From positions 1-47,248 of the forward strand of contig JBATTG010000174.1 of assembly GCA_049670425.1 (NCBI GenBank): a stretch of 47,248 nt of DNA. The letters are read 5' to 3'. The notes beneath the pieces are model-generated. The model did not search any database and was not told the origin of the DNA. It was given only the letters and a program-made list of their open reading frames with translations. A program made the position numbers and the translations under genes. Shown here piece by piece: positions 1 through 8,712 of the stretch (position 1 is the first letter of the stretch; each line of letters opens with the position of its first letter). This stretch comes from Proteocatella sp049670425. Its GTDB lineage: Bacteria > Bacillota > Clostridia > Peptostreptococcales > Filifactoraceae.

Positions 1-1089
1 ATTAAAGCCCTTAAGGAAACTAAAATATCAGAGCTTTACACAAAAGGAAGAAAACGCATCGACATAAAAATAAGAGCCGCAAAACACATGCATTCCATGG
101 TGATGCAAAACAAGGTCGATACCAAAAATTACACCTACAATGCCACCATCGGACCTGGCATCAGAGGCTTTTTCAAGATATATGATCCCGATTTTGAAGC
201 CCATGAAATCCGTATAACGGCCGACTACCCGCTGTATAACCCTGTAAAAGGTTTAGCCGGCATCGAATTCATAGAAGAATATATCGAATCCCTGTATTAT
301 GAAAACCTGTTCTGCAACAACTTTGCACCCAAGAATATTCATCATCTGCTCTGCGGATATGATGAACACTATGGCGATCTGGTGATTAATATATTTGAGC
401 AGGTCCTTACCTGCGCGCTTGGATGCAGGCTTGCCGGCGTTGATGCCGCCGAGCTTAACATTACTGGACTTAAAAGAGAACAGCTGTACGCTTCCCTGTC
501 TCAAAAATCACCCGCTGAAATCGAACTTGGCATCCTGAGTGCCTACGGTGAAATCAGAGACAGATTCTCAGCAGGCAAGGTCTCTTTGGATAAATATATG
601 GCAAAAAATCTGGCAACCATCGTTTTCAACGTTTGCAATGCCATCAAAATAGATACCCTTGAAAAAGTATTCATTTCCCCTGCACATCCTGAGCTCCATC
701 CCAAAATCATATTTTCATTTGGAGAAACCATGGATAACGAGACTTACAGAGATATAATAGCCGAAATTCTCGAATGCGATTATCTTGAAGACAAGATTGC
801 CATTATAAAAAATAAAGTCCATTCCCTTGCCGATTTGCAGGATCTGTTCTTTGATGCCTATCTGAATGCCGATGAAATAACAGCCCTGCTTTCAGAACTT
901 GAAGCCACTGAAATTGCAGCACTTTCGCATCGTTATCCCTTCAAGATGGAAATCGATGCTGTTGATTTCAGGGAATCAGAAAAGCAGCTTCGCTTATGCC
1001 TTCACAGCTATATAAAGTCACTTCCCCAAGCGCAGCAAAGCTTCATAGAAAAAACAATCAGCCTGTTTGGCGATGCCGAGCAGGAATAA
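1..1089 (+). CDS. Conserved clostridial protein of unknown function (DUF6179-like), 5' truncated by window edge
   Basis: The frame is open from base 1 to the TAA at 1087-1089, giving at least 362 residues, so the true start lies outside the window. The first in-window ATG (88) has no convincing ribosome-binding site and is not the start. The protein is soluble, acidic and mostly helical by composition, with no signal peptide or membrane segment in the visible part. Wording such as GPGIRGFFKIYDPDF and the C-L-H-S-Y near the end recall uncharacterised clostridial proteins that I associate with DUF6179. That assignment is from memory and is not secure. No catalytic motif is evident. A strong terminator follows directly, so this is the last gene of its transcript. 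Confidence 0.6.
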   Translation: MKALKETKISELYTKGRKRIDIKIRAAKHMHSMVMQNKVDTKNYTYNATIGPGIRGFFKIYDPDFEAHEIRITADYPLYNPVKGLAGIEFIEEYIESLYYENLFCNNFAPKNIHHLLCGYDEHYGDLVINIFEQVLTCALGCRLAGVDAAELNITGLKREQLYASLSQKSPAEIELGILSAYGEIRDRFSAGKVSLDKYMAKNLATIVFNVCNAIKIDTLEKVFISPAHPELHPKIIFSFGETMDNETYRDIIAEILECDYLEDKIAIIKNKVHSLADLQDLFFDAYLNADEITALLSELEATEIAALSHRYPFKMEIDAVDFRESEKQLRLCLHSYIKSLPQAQQSFIEKTISLFGDAEQE

Positions 1090-1118
1090 GGAAGAGGTGA
1101 AAACCTCTTCCTTTTTTT
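1090..1118 (+). terminator. Intrinsic terminator
   Basis: A perfect 9-bp stem (GGAAGAGGT / ACCTCTTCC) with a GAAA tetraloop is followed by seven T. It begins at the base after the stop codon of the upstream gene. Confidence 0.95.
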
Positions 1119-1134
1119 GCGCGCCAATTAATAA

Positions 1135-1755
1135 TCATATTCCAAATATGTCAAATACATCCTCCGGCGAAATCTCCCGCTCGCTTTTATTCTCTGCATT
1201 CTTAAGCATATTATCCAGCCTCTTCTCCATCGACTTTTTGAGCAGAGCCTTAACATCCAAATCCCGCAGTTCAAAAAACAGCAGGGGGTCGCTGTCGAGC
1301 CTCGCCCCTATCCCATAAAGCACCGCCGCCACATGCTTGCACATATACGCCCAGTCTGGGCAGGTGCAGTCAAAATAAATTTCCTTAGGCGATGGAAACA
1401 GGCCGTATTCCTTGTCCGTAAACAAGACCTCCAGCTCCTTTGGAAACTTCCCGTCCAAAAGCTGCTCCAGATTGTCTATCCGATTGTTGCAAAGCTCCGT
1501 AACCCTTGACCATTTTTCTTTTTTCAGAGGGTCTATGTGGATGATTACGAGGTATGGCTTCGATGCACTTCCCCTTACCAGAGCCCTTGCCTCTCCTTTT
1601 GATATCTTAAGATCCAAAACGGCACCTTTTCGGACATAGCTTCGCCCTCTTGCTATTCGGCTGCTGTAATCCGCATAGCTTTCCAGATTCTGATTCCAGG
1701 CCTTTGCCCACCATGTTTTTCCCAGCGTCCTGCCTTGTATGATTACAGGTTCCAT
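1135..1755 (-). CDS. SWIM zinc-finger protein (YwqB-like)
   Basis: 206 residues. The central-to-C-terminal part carries the SWIM zinc-binding signature C-x-C-x(6)-C-x-H (FDCTCPDWAYMCKH, about residues 128-141). The N-terminus (TWWAKAWNQNLES) is typical of bacterial SWIM proteins that partner SNF2 helicases. SWIM domains bind DNA or protein. The gene starts one base after the stop of the SNF2 helicase upstream, so the two are almost certainly co-transcribed and probably translationally coupled. Bacillus subtilis ywqA/ywqB is a comparable pair. A DNA-remodelling or repair role is inferred. The exact function is not known. Confidence 0.85.
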   Translation of the reverse strand: MEPVIIQGRTLGKTWWAKAWNQNLESYADYSSRIARGRSYVRKGAVLDLKISKGEARALVRGSASKPYLVIIHIDPLKKEKWSRVTELCNNRIDNLEQLLDGKFPKELEVLFTDKEYGLFPSPKEIYFDCTCPDWAYMCKHVAAVLYGIGARLDSDPLLFFELRDLDVKALLKKSMEKRLDNMLKNAENKSEREISPEDVFDIFGI

Positions 1756-1756
1756 A

Positions 1757-4417
1757 TTACACCCCCAGCGTAAACAATTGCATCAATTCCTTATTATCAA
1801 GCTCTGTAATCCATTTTTCCCCGCTGGAGCTCAGGATATCGCCTGCGAGTTTTTGTTTTGCATCAATCATCTCATCGATTTTTTCTTCCACGGTGCCCTT
1901 GGTCACAAACTTATGCACCATGACATTCTTTGTCTGACCGATGCGAAAAGCCCTGTCAGTCGCCTGATTCTCTACCGCCGGATTCCACCATCTGTCGAAG
2001 TGGATTACATGATTCGCGCTTGTAAGGTTGAGCCCCACGCCTCCAGCTCTCAAGGAAAGCACCATATAAGGCACATAGTTTTCGCCGTTAAATTCCTCCA
2101 CCATTTTGCTCCGGTTTTTTATCGAAGTCCCGCCGTGGAGCACCAATCCCTCTTTATGAAATATCTGTTTCAAAAAATCCGATATCGGCTGCGTCATCTC
2201 CCTGAACTGCGTAAAGACGATTACCCTCTCACGTTTCTCATAAATAATTTCACAAATCTCCCTAAGCTGCTCGAACTTTCCGCTCTGTTCCGGCTTGAAT
2301 TCATCAAGACCAAGATACTGGTCGGGATGATTGCATATCTGCTTGAACTTCATTATGCTGGCCAGCACCAGCCCTTTTCTTTCCATGCCCTCTGCATCTG
2401 CAAGCCTTCCTTCTATCTGTTTTATAAGTTTTTTATAAAGTACAATCTGTTTTTTTGACAGCGCCGCATATTCATTCTTTTCAATCTTGTCCGGCAAGTC
2501 CGATATTATCGTTTTGTCGGTTTTGAGCCTTCTTAGAATGAAGGGGTTTACCATTTTTCGCAGCTTTGCATACCCCAGAGCATCGTCAGAAAGGCCTGCC
2601 GTAAACTTCGTAAACTCCTTGGCAGTACCCAGAAGTCCCTGATTGAGGAAATCGAACAGGGACCATAAGTCGCTCAAACTGTTCTCAATAGGCGTTCCCG
2701 TCATCGCTATTCTCATTTTCGCTGAAATCCCCTTGATTTGCCTGGTCTGCTTCGTACCCGGGTTTTTAATAGCCTGCGCCTCATCCAGAATAAGAAGATC
2801 CCACTTTCTTTCTTTTAATTCCTCCAGCCTTGCCACCATCCCATAAGTTGTGATGTACAAAAATGCCTCTTCTCGGATAGATATCTCGGCATTTTTACCT
2901 GCACTCTTGTGCAGAATCTGGTAGGTCAGCTCCGGGGCAAACCTTTCAAGCTCCTTCTGCCAGTTTCCAATCAAAGAAGCCGGAAGTATGAGCAGAGCCT
3001 TCCCTCCCTGGTTGTTTCTTGCATATTCTAAAAATGCAATCATCTGCACGGTTTTGCCAAGCCCCATGTCATCTGCCAGGCAGGCTCCCAGCCCAAGTTT
3101 TGACATCATATAAAGCCACTGGTATCCGCTTTTTTGATAGGCACGCAAGGTAGCATGAAACGAAGGTTCAATCTCCACTTCAGGAACGGACACAGGATTT
3201 GTCAGGGTCTCCTTCATATTCCTTAGCCATTTGCCGTTGGACACAGATATCTGGATATCCTCCGAAGAAATATCCAGAACCTTATTCAAATTAAGCTCCA
3301 TCCTCATGGCATCGCCAAGCGAAAGCGATCCCTGCTCTGCCATTTCATTCACCTTGTCAAAAACCTTCAAAACATCTTCCAATTGCTCCTTGTTTATCTC
3401 AACCCACTTACCCTTGTACCTGATCAAACCCTCCGCCATGGACAGGAATTCTCTTAATTCCTGCTCACTCAGCGATTCATCCCCTAATTTCAAGGATGGG
3501 TGAAAATCCATTATCGCATCGAGCCCGATTCTTGATGGCTCTTTCTCTCCGACGGTTACCAAAATTTGCATCGAATTGCTTTTCTTTCTCCACCAGTCAG
3601 GTACGCGGCACATGATACCCGCTTCTTCATAAAACGTCATCTCTTTCAAGAAGGTGTGCGCCTCCTCAGACGTCAATTTAAGAGGTGAAAACAGTTCGCC
3701 GCTTTCCAGCATATCCGAGATGAAAACGCTCCGCTCCGCTACCTTTGTTACCGTTGATAAAAGGTTGAGGAGCATTTTCTCGTCATCCCTGAATTCAGCG
3801 AGCGCATTTTTTAAGGGCGTATGTATCGCCTTCCTGCTTTTTACCGGCTTTGTCGAGTAGGTTGCCATGAATGCAAAAGGATAGTCCTCATCCTTGTTCT
3901 CCACAAGATGAAAAAATACCCTTCCTGCGACATTTATGCTGGAGTTGTGTTCTGCAAAGTACATGGCCGTCGTTCCTTCATATGCCTTGATTTCCGCCTT
4001 GAACACATCAAGCAGCTTAGCCCACAGCCTGTTTATCCAAGCTGCATCGACATGCTCCATCCCGATTGCAAAAGGCACCTCATCTTTGAGGATAATTAGT
4101 TCATCGTCCGACAATTCCAGCTGCACCATATCCCTTGTGAATTCAAGGTCAGGCTGCTTGGATAATTTTCTGATCAGCATATCCGAAATATTGTAAAGGT
4201 ATTCAACCGAGTATGAAAAAAAGGGTGCCTTGGGCAAAAATCCAAGATGAAGCAGCGCCTGATATTTGTCCATATCAAACTTCAGCTTCCATGCTTTAAG
4301 CTGGTCTTTTCCATCTTGGATTTCAGCCGTATCCTCAGCAATTTCTTCAATTACAAAACTCTCCGGAGTAAAGTATGCACTGAGTTCTTCTATTTTTTTT
4401 ATTTTCAGCTTTGCCAT
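1757..4417 (-). CDS. SNF2/RapA-family DEAD-like helicase (ATP-dependent DNA translocase)
   Basis: About 886 residues from the ATG at 4417, which has an AAGGGAG site eight bases upstream. A GTG ten codons earlier is open but lacks such a site. The N-terminal half is the bacterial SNF2-associated region. The C-terminal half is a complete SNF2 motor: Walker A (DDMGLGKTVQ), DEAQ box (LLILDEAQAIKN), motif III (MTGTPIENSLSDLWSLFDF), and the helicase C-terminal motifs GGVGLNLTSANHVIHFDRWW and QATDRAFRIGQ. These proteins translocate on double-stranded DNA using ATP. It sits first in a two-gene unit with the SWIM protein. Substrate and biological role cannot be read from the sequence. Confidence 0.93.
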   Translation of the reverse strand: MAKLKIKKIEELSAYFTPESFVIEEIAEDTAEIQDGKDQLKAWKLKFDMDKYQALLHLGFLPKAPFFSYSVEYLYNISDMLIRKLSKQPDLEFTRDMVQLELSDDELIILKDEVPFAIGMEHVDAAWINRLWAKLLDVFKAEIKAYEGTTAMYFAEHNSSINVAGRVFFHLVENKDEDYPFAFMATYSTKPVKSRKAIHTPLKNALAEFRDDEKMLLNLLSTVTKVAERSVFISDMLESGELFSPLKLTSEEAHTFLKEMTFYEEAGIMCRVPDWWRKKSNSMQILVTVGEKEPSRIGLDAIMDFHPSLKLGDESLSEQELREFLSMAEGLIRYKGKWVEINKEQLEDVLKVFDKVNEMAEQGSLSLGDAMRMELNLNKVLDISSEDIQISVSNGKWLRNMKETLTNPVSVPEVEIEPSFHATLRAYQKSGYQWLYMMSKLGLGACLADDMGLGKTVQMIAFLEYARNNQGGKALLILPASLIGNWQKELERFAPELTYQILHKSAGKNAEISIREEAFLYITTYGMVARLEELKERKWDLLILDEAQAIKNPGTKQTRQIKGISAKMRIAMTGTPIENSLSDLWSLFDFLNQGLLGTAKEFTKFTAGLSDDALGYAKLRKMVNPFILRRLKTDKTIISDLPDKIEKNEYAALSKKQIVLYKKLIKQIEGRLADAEGMERKGLVLASIMKFKQICNHPDQYLGLDEFKPEQSGKFEQLREICEIIYEKRERVIVFTQFREMTQPISDFLKQIFHKEGLVLHGGTSIKNRSKMVEEFNGENYVPYMVLSLRAGGVGLNLTSANHVIHFDRWWNPAVENQATDRAFRIGQTKNVMVHKFVTKGTVEEKIDEMIDAKQKLAGDILSSSGEKWITELDNKELMQLFTLGV

Positions 4418-4574
4418 TGGCTTTGCTCCCTTCACGCCTTGCAGCACTGCAATAGTACTAGTTTATTCCACCGTATCTTTAAAGTCTTCTTTCCCGTTGC
4501 TCTAATGCAGAGCTTCGAAAAACTTTCCTATATATAAAATTATATCACTGTAGCGTATTTTTGCACTATATATT

Positions 4575-4612
4575 TAAAAAAATAGAGCCTCAGTTTTAAA
4601 AACCTGGGCTCT
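4575..4612 (-). terminator. Intrinsic terminator for the ECF S-component gene
   Basis: On the minus strand AGAGCC...GGCTCT with an inner CAG/TTTT-AAAA/CTG pairing forms an extended hairpin, followed by a run of T (A on plus, 4575-4582). Confidence 0.8.
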
Positions 4613-4634
4613 GTTTTCATTTTTAGATTTGCTT

Positions 4635-5225
4635 TTACGCAACTTTTTTTTCAGATTTGACTGTTTTGCTTAATATAGTCGATCTCTTTTTAAGATACTT
4701 CTCTATGACAAATGATGCTATCAAACAGCTGATTATTTTATCTACCAGATTTGAAGCAATTCTGGTTATGAACGATGCTGTAAATATCTCTTTTCCACTT
4801 GCCAGAAGCGCTGCCACCATAAGGTCGGTACCCCCGCCAGTAAGTCCTCCAAAAAGAAGTATGCTTATCGGTGTCCCTATAAGGGGTGCAACTATTGAAA
4901 TTACCAGTCCTACCATAAGAGCTGTTTTGTAGTCGAATTTTTTGTATTTCTTTGCTACAAGACCTACTATAAGTCCTATTGCTATGCTCACAAGCGCAAA
5001 CGGAAGACTTGAGAAGCTTCCTCCTATTACCGATGTCATGAAATTGGTCAGGAATCCTACCATCATTCCGTATCCCGGTCCAAAAATGGCAGCTATGATT
5101 ATAGTTCCTAAAGTATCCAGAAAAAGCAGCGGTATCTTCAGTCCTGAAACTGTCATTCCAAGTACAACATTAATCACTATCGCCAGAGAACTTATTGTCA
5201 GCATCTGTGTTTTTGTAGTTTTCAT
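4635..5225 (-). CDS. ECF transporter substrate-specific (S) component, CD3073-like
   Basis: 196 residues with about six hydrophobic segments and a basic C-terminus. It has the look of ECF S components: FLDTLGTIIIAAIFGPGYGMMVGFLTN-type segments near residues 35-65 and a GG-T-GGG-T loop near 128-133. S components bind a vitamin or nucleobase-like substrate and dock onto a shared energising module (EcfA/A'/T) encoded elsewhere. The start at 5225 has an AGAAGGAG site. It is divergent from a TudS-related desulfidase. The same pair occurs in Clostridioides difficile (CD3073/CD3072). The neighbour suggests the substrate may be a thiolated base or similar sulfur compound, which is an inference. Confidence 0.82.
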   Translation of the reverse strand: MKTTKTQMLTISSLAIVINVVLGMTVSGLKIPLLFLDTLGTIIIAAIFGPGYGMMVGFLTNFMTSVIGGSFSSLPFALVSIAIGLIVGLVAKKYKKFDYKTALMVGLVISIVAPLIGTPISILLFGGLTGGGTDLMVAALLASGKEIFTASFITRIASNLVDKIISCLIASFVIEKYLKKRSTILSKTVKSEKKVA

Positions 5226-5458
5226 ATTTTCTCCTTCTAAATTGCATACATGTAAAATAATATCCTTAATTAGTCCATCGCTATGTTAACACTTATAAAC
5301 ATTTTAGTCTAATTGAATTATTAAATTCATGCCATAGAGATATTTTATAGATTAATGATTTATTTTAAACTCCTCCTATGTTATTATCTAATTGTCAGTA
5401 TTTTTAGGTAGCTGAAAACCAAATATTTCAGCTATTTTTGATTCAGTAAGAGGTTTTT

Positions 5459-6013
5459 ATGGATAATAGAAGTAAAAAAATGGTTTTGATTTCTCATTGC
5501 CTTTGCAATACAAATTCTAAAGTTTGCGGCTTCAGCCCGCAATCGTGCTCCGAACACCATCTTTTGGCGGAGTTGTTTTCCAAAGGCTACGGAATAATCC
5601 AGCTTCCCTGCCCCGAAAACCGTGTGTACGGCAATAAAAGATGGGGTCAGTCAAGGGAGCAGTTCAACAACCCCCATTTCAAAAGAGAATGCACAAACAT
5701 GTTGCTTCCTTTTATAGATGAAATCAGAGACTACCTTGAAAATGGGTATGATATAGCTGGCGTAATTTCCGTCCTTGGAAGCCCAAGCTGCGGCTACAAA
5801 GCTTCATACAGCAACGATTCATATGGCGGTGAACTTGATTTTGAAACAGTTGAAGCTCAGATAAGTTCTGGTAAAGTGTCCCATCTTCCAGGCATATTCA
5901 TGACAGAATTTTATAAGCTGTTTGAAAAATACAGTATTGAAATTCCATTTATAGACTTCAATGAAGAAAAGCCAGAGGAATCGCTTCAGGCAATTCTCCG
6001 TATGCTTGAATAG
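5459..6013 (+). CDS. TudS-related (DUF523-like) putative desulfidase, CD3072-like
   Basis: 184 residues, soluble. It keeps the cysteine pattern of the TudS/DUF523 family: SHCLCNTNSKVCG near residues 12-24 and LGSPSCGYK near 106-114, plus the LPCPE motif near 50. Thiouracil desulfidase TudS uses a [4Fe-4S] cluster held by three cysteines to remove sulfur from thiouracil. These cysteines are candidates for that role. The start at 5459 follows an AAGAGG site. Divergence from an ECF S component suggests uptake of a thio-compound followed by desulfuration. The exact substrate is not established. A symmetric terminator follows. Confidence 0.8.
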   Translation: MDNRSKKMVLISHCLCNTNSKVCGFSPQSCSEHHLLAELFSKGYGIIQLPCPENRVYGNKRWGQSREQFNNPHFKRECTNMLLPFIDEIRDYLENGYDIAGVISVLGSPSCGYKASYSNDSYGGELDFETVEAQISSGKVSHLPGIFMTEFYKLFEKYSIEIPFIDFNEEKPEESLQAILRMLE

Positions 6014-6014
6014 C

Positions 6015-6060
6015 AAAAAAGATTAGCTTTTGAGAAAATCTCAGGCTAATCTTTTTTATT
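6015..6060. terminator. Bidirectional terminator between convergent genes
   Basis: A 13-bp stem (AAAAAAGATTAGC / GCTAATCTTTTTT) with an inner TGAG/CTCA pairing. A-runs and T-runs on both sides make it usable by the tudS-like gene (+) and the nuclease gene (-). Confidence 0.9.
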
Positions 6061-6092
6061 TTGTTTTTTATGCTCATCGGGAAATTATTTTG

Positions 6093-7229
6093 CTAATCAA
6101 TCTCCGTATATTTTAAATCTTCTCCATCAAACAAATATTTTATAAGTCTTAGATTTTTCCATTCTCTACTTTCTATTGGATGGCTTCCCCAAGTGTAATT
6201 ACGTTGACAAATATTTTCTTTTTCCAATATTGCCTCCTCAGTAAACTCATATGCTAAAACAAATGCTTCAATTGCATCATAACTACCATAAGCGTATTCT
6301 TTAACTATCCAATCCACATACTTTGACGTCTGTTTAATTGTATCCAAATCGGCCCTGCCCTTTTTAACCTCAATCACAAGGTATTTTGATATTATTTTCT
6401 CACCAATAATAAACCTATAACCAAATATGTCCATCTTATCCATATAATCTATTGGCTTAAATGGAGATGCTGCAACCTGATGGGATAAATAATCCCAGCT
6501 TCCGAACAAAGTGTTTTTTTGATTTGACAATTTATATAGTGTAGCTGTTTCAATAGCCATTTCATGTTTTAATTTGCCCTCATCACAAAAATTCTCTAAC
6601 ATAGACTTCATTTCTATAAAATGAGTATCATCTAACTTTTCCAGTATAGATTTATGAGTTTTTGCATTAAATATATATGTATTTTTAACAGTTGAATTAG
6701 ATAGATAGTCCTGATTTCTCAACAATATAATCTCTCTTAGTGATTGATTTTCTTCATCTCCTATTTTAATAAATGATGTTTTCCAAAATGTTCTTAATAT
6801 TTTAAATGTATCAGACTTGTACATTAACACATCATCAATATCAATCCCTTTCTGGAAAAAAAATGGTGATGGTACAAATGTACAAATCCACCTATTGTTT
6901 ATCTTATTTTTGCCATTTTGGTATAATATTTTTGATTTTATATCACTATATTTAAAATTTTTCAAACTACAGGCTCCAGGATAATTGGAATATTTACAAT
7001 CAATTCCAACATTCTTCAATTTTCCAACTCCATAAATTTTTCTATCTGAAAAAAAATAAATATTATCCCCTTCTTCCATTGTTACATAGTCTCCAAGCGT
7101 TCCTTCAATAGGAGCATACGTGTACCTTGAAACCTTAGGTATATTAGTAGAATAGACACCACTTTTTACGCACTTACTCATTATATTCAAAACATCTTTC
7201 TTGCCCAAAGCAAATATATATCCTGCCAT
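6093..7229 (-). CDS. Predicted restriction-associated nuclease: PUA/EVE-like N-terminus plus PD-(D/E)XK (DUF91/NucS-like) C-terminus
   Basis: 378 residues starting at an ATG behind GGGGGAGGAA. The N-terminal ~100 residues (GDNIYFFSDRKIYGVGKL) resemble PUA/EVE-type folds that read modified bases. The C-terminal part holds a probable PD-(D/E)XK nuclease core: an Asp in DKMDIFGYRF, then the E-x-K of YLVIEVKKGRADLD, followed by a QTSKYVDWIVKEY helix like the Q-x-x-x-Y motif of NucS/DUF91 endonucleases. It is divergent from the C5 methyltransferase, in an AT-rich island of restriction genes. It may be a modification-dependent or accessory nuclease of the system. I did not recognise a named family for the whole protein. 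Confidence 0.6.
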   Translation of the reverse strand: MAGYIFALGKKDVLNIMSKCVKSGVYSTNIPKVSRYTYAPIEGTLGDYVTMEEGDNIYFFSDRKIYGVGKLKNVGIDCKYSNYPGACSLKNFKYSDIKSKILYQNGKNKINNRWICTFVPSPFFFQKGIDIDDVLMYKSDTFKILRTFWKTSFIKIGDEENQSLREIILLRNQDYLSNSTVKNTYIFNAKTHKSILEKLDDTHFIEMKSMLENFCDEGKLKHEMAIETATLYKLSNQKNTLFGSWDYLSHQVAASPFKPIDYMDKMDIFGYRFIIGEKIISKYLVIEVKKGRADLDTIKQTSKYVDWIVKEYAYGSYDAIEAFVLAYEFTEEAILEKENICQRNYTWGSHPIESREWKNLRLIKYLFDGEDLKYTEID

Positions 7230-7378
7230 TTCCTCCCCCTTTTTCTGATTAACTTTAAATATTTTTTAAATATTTCCGTTGATCTTTTTAACTTTTTGTG
7301 ATAAAATAATATTTGATATTTTAAAATAAAAACGCAGTTTAATTATATCATAAAACGTAATTGAAAGGAAAAATACAA

Positions 7379-8596
7379 ATGCCCATATCAGTTGTAGAGT
7401 TGTTTGCCGGAGTTGGTGGATTCCGTGTGGGCTTAGAAAATAGTTCTCCTAAATTTAAAACTATTTGGGCTAATCAATGGGAACCAGGAAAAAAAACACA
7501 GCATGCTTTTGATTGTTATGTTTCTCATTTTGGGACAAGTCCAAACCATGTTAATCAAGATATTTCACTTGTAAAAAATACTATCCCACCTCACAATCTT
7601 CTAGTTGGTGGTTTTCCTTGTCAAGACTATTCAGTTGCCCGAACCGGCGCTAAAGGAATAGAAGGGAAAAAAGGTGTTCTTTGGTGGGAAATAAATGAAA
7701 TTCTTCAAAAAAATATGCCTAATTATGTTCTACTTGAAAATGTAGATCGGCTAATAAAATCACCTACTAGTCAAAGGGGACGAGACTTTGGTATAATCCT
7801 TAGATGTCTCAATGATTTAGATTACGCTGTTGAATGGCGTGTTATAAATGCTGCTGAATATGGCCAAGCTCAAAGAAGACGTAGAGTATTTATATTTGCT
7901 TATAGAAAAACAACTAATTTATATAAAAATCTAATTACAAAAATCAATAGTCCTGATTTAATTCATGACTGGATTTTTAAAGATGGTTTTTTTGCGCCCG
8001 AATTCCCAGTACAAGATACTGTCGATTCTAAAAAGATGTCAACTTCTAATATTGGAATTGATTTGTATCCAGATTTGGCTACTCTTTCAAATGAATTCAA
8101 ATCGCCCTTGTTTAATTCGGGTATGATGATTAAAGGAATTGTTCATTCTTTAGAAACGAAGCCATGCTTAATACCACCAATACCTTTAAAAGACGTTCTT
8201 CTTACATCTTCTGTAGATGCAAAATATTTTTTAAATGGAAGTACTGAAAAATGGGACTATTTAAAAGGCTCTAAAAAAATTCTCAGAAAGCGACCTGATG
8301 GAGAAAACTATTATTATTCTGAGGGTGGTATGAATTTTCCTGATAATATCGATTTACCAGCTAGAACTATGCTAACAAGTGAATCTAGTGTAAACAGAAG
8401 TACTCATGTTGTAAGTGACTTAGTAACTGGCAAACTTCGATTATTAACCCAAGTAGAGTGTGAAAGAATCAATGGTTTTCCGGATAACTGGACTAATACA
8501 GGAATGCCTGAAAAATTCAGATATTTCGTTATGGGAAACGCTTTAGTAGTTCCTATAATTACTAAAATAGGAAACCGCATTTTAGAAATTATATAA
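7379..8596 (+). CDS. DNA (cytosine-5-)-methyltransferase, M.Sau3AI-like (predicted GATC)
   Basis: 405 residues. The ATG at 7379 is preceded nine bases upstream by AAAGGA. An upstream in-frame TTG (7361) overlaps that site and is rejected. C5-methyltransferase motifs are in order: I (VELFAGVGGFRVGLE), IV with the catalytic Cys (GGFPCQDYSVA), VI (LLENVDRL), VIII (QAQRRRRVFIF), IX (CERINGFPDNW) and X (MGNALVVPI). The phrases ANQWEP and QHAFDCY match what I recall of M.Sau3AI. The convergent neighbour is a Sau3AI/MutH-type nuclease, so the pair is predicted to act on GATC with C5 methylation. The specificity is inferred from family and context. Confidence 0.92.
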   Translation: MPISVVELFAGVGGFRVGLENSSPKFKTIWANQWEPGKKTQHAFDCYVSHFGTSPNHVNQDISLVKNTIPPHNLLVGGFPCQDYSVARTGAKGIEGKKGVLWWEINEILQKNMPNYVLLENVDRLIKSPTSQRGRDFGIILRCLNDLDYAVEWRVINAAEYGQAQRRRRVFIFAYRKTTNLYKNLITKINSPDLIHDWIFKDGFFAPEFPVQDTVDSKKMSTSNIGIDLYPDLATLSNEFKSPLFNSGMMIKGIVHSLETKPCLIPPIPLKDVLLTSSVDAKYFLNGSTEKWDYLKGSKKILRKRPDGENYYYSEGGMNFPDNIDLPARTMLTSESSVNRSTHVVSDLVTGKLRLLTQVECERINGFPDNWTNTGMPEKFRYFVMGNALVVPIITKIGNRILEII

Positions 8597-8615
8597 CTTG
8601 ATTTTTTCATCAATT

Positions 8616-8664
8616 AAAATCTAACCAGTCGAATTAACATGAAATTTAACTGGTTAGATTTTTT
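8616..8664 (+). terminator. Terminator between methyltransferase and restriction enzyme
   Basis: Stem AAAATCTAACCAGT / ACTGGTTAGATTTT with a 19-base loop, then T-rich sequence on the plus strand. It separates two convergent genes and may serve both weakly. Confidence 0.85.
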
Positions 8665-8712
8665 ATTTAAATTTATATTTAATATTTTTTAATTATAGAA
8701 ATTCTAATCCCT

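Noticed and set aside
1739..2458. A 239-residue plus-strand reading frame
   Set aside because: It is antisense to the SNF2 helicase, without family features or a ribosome-binding site.
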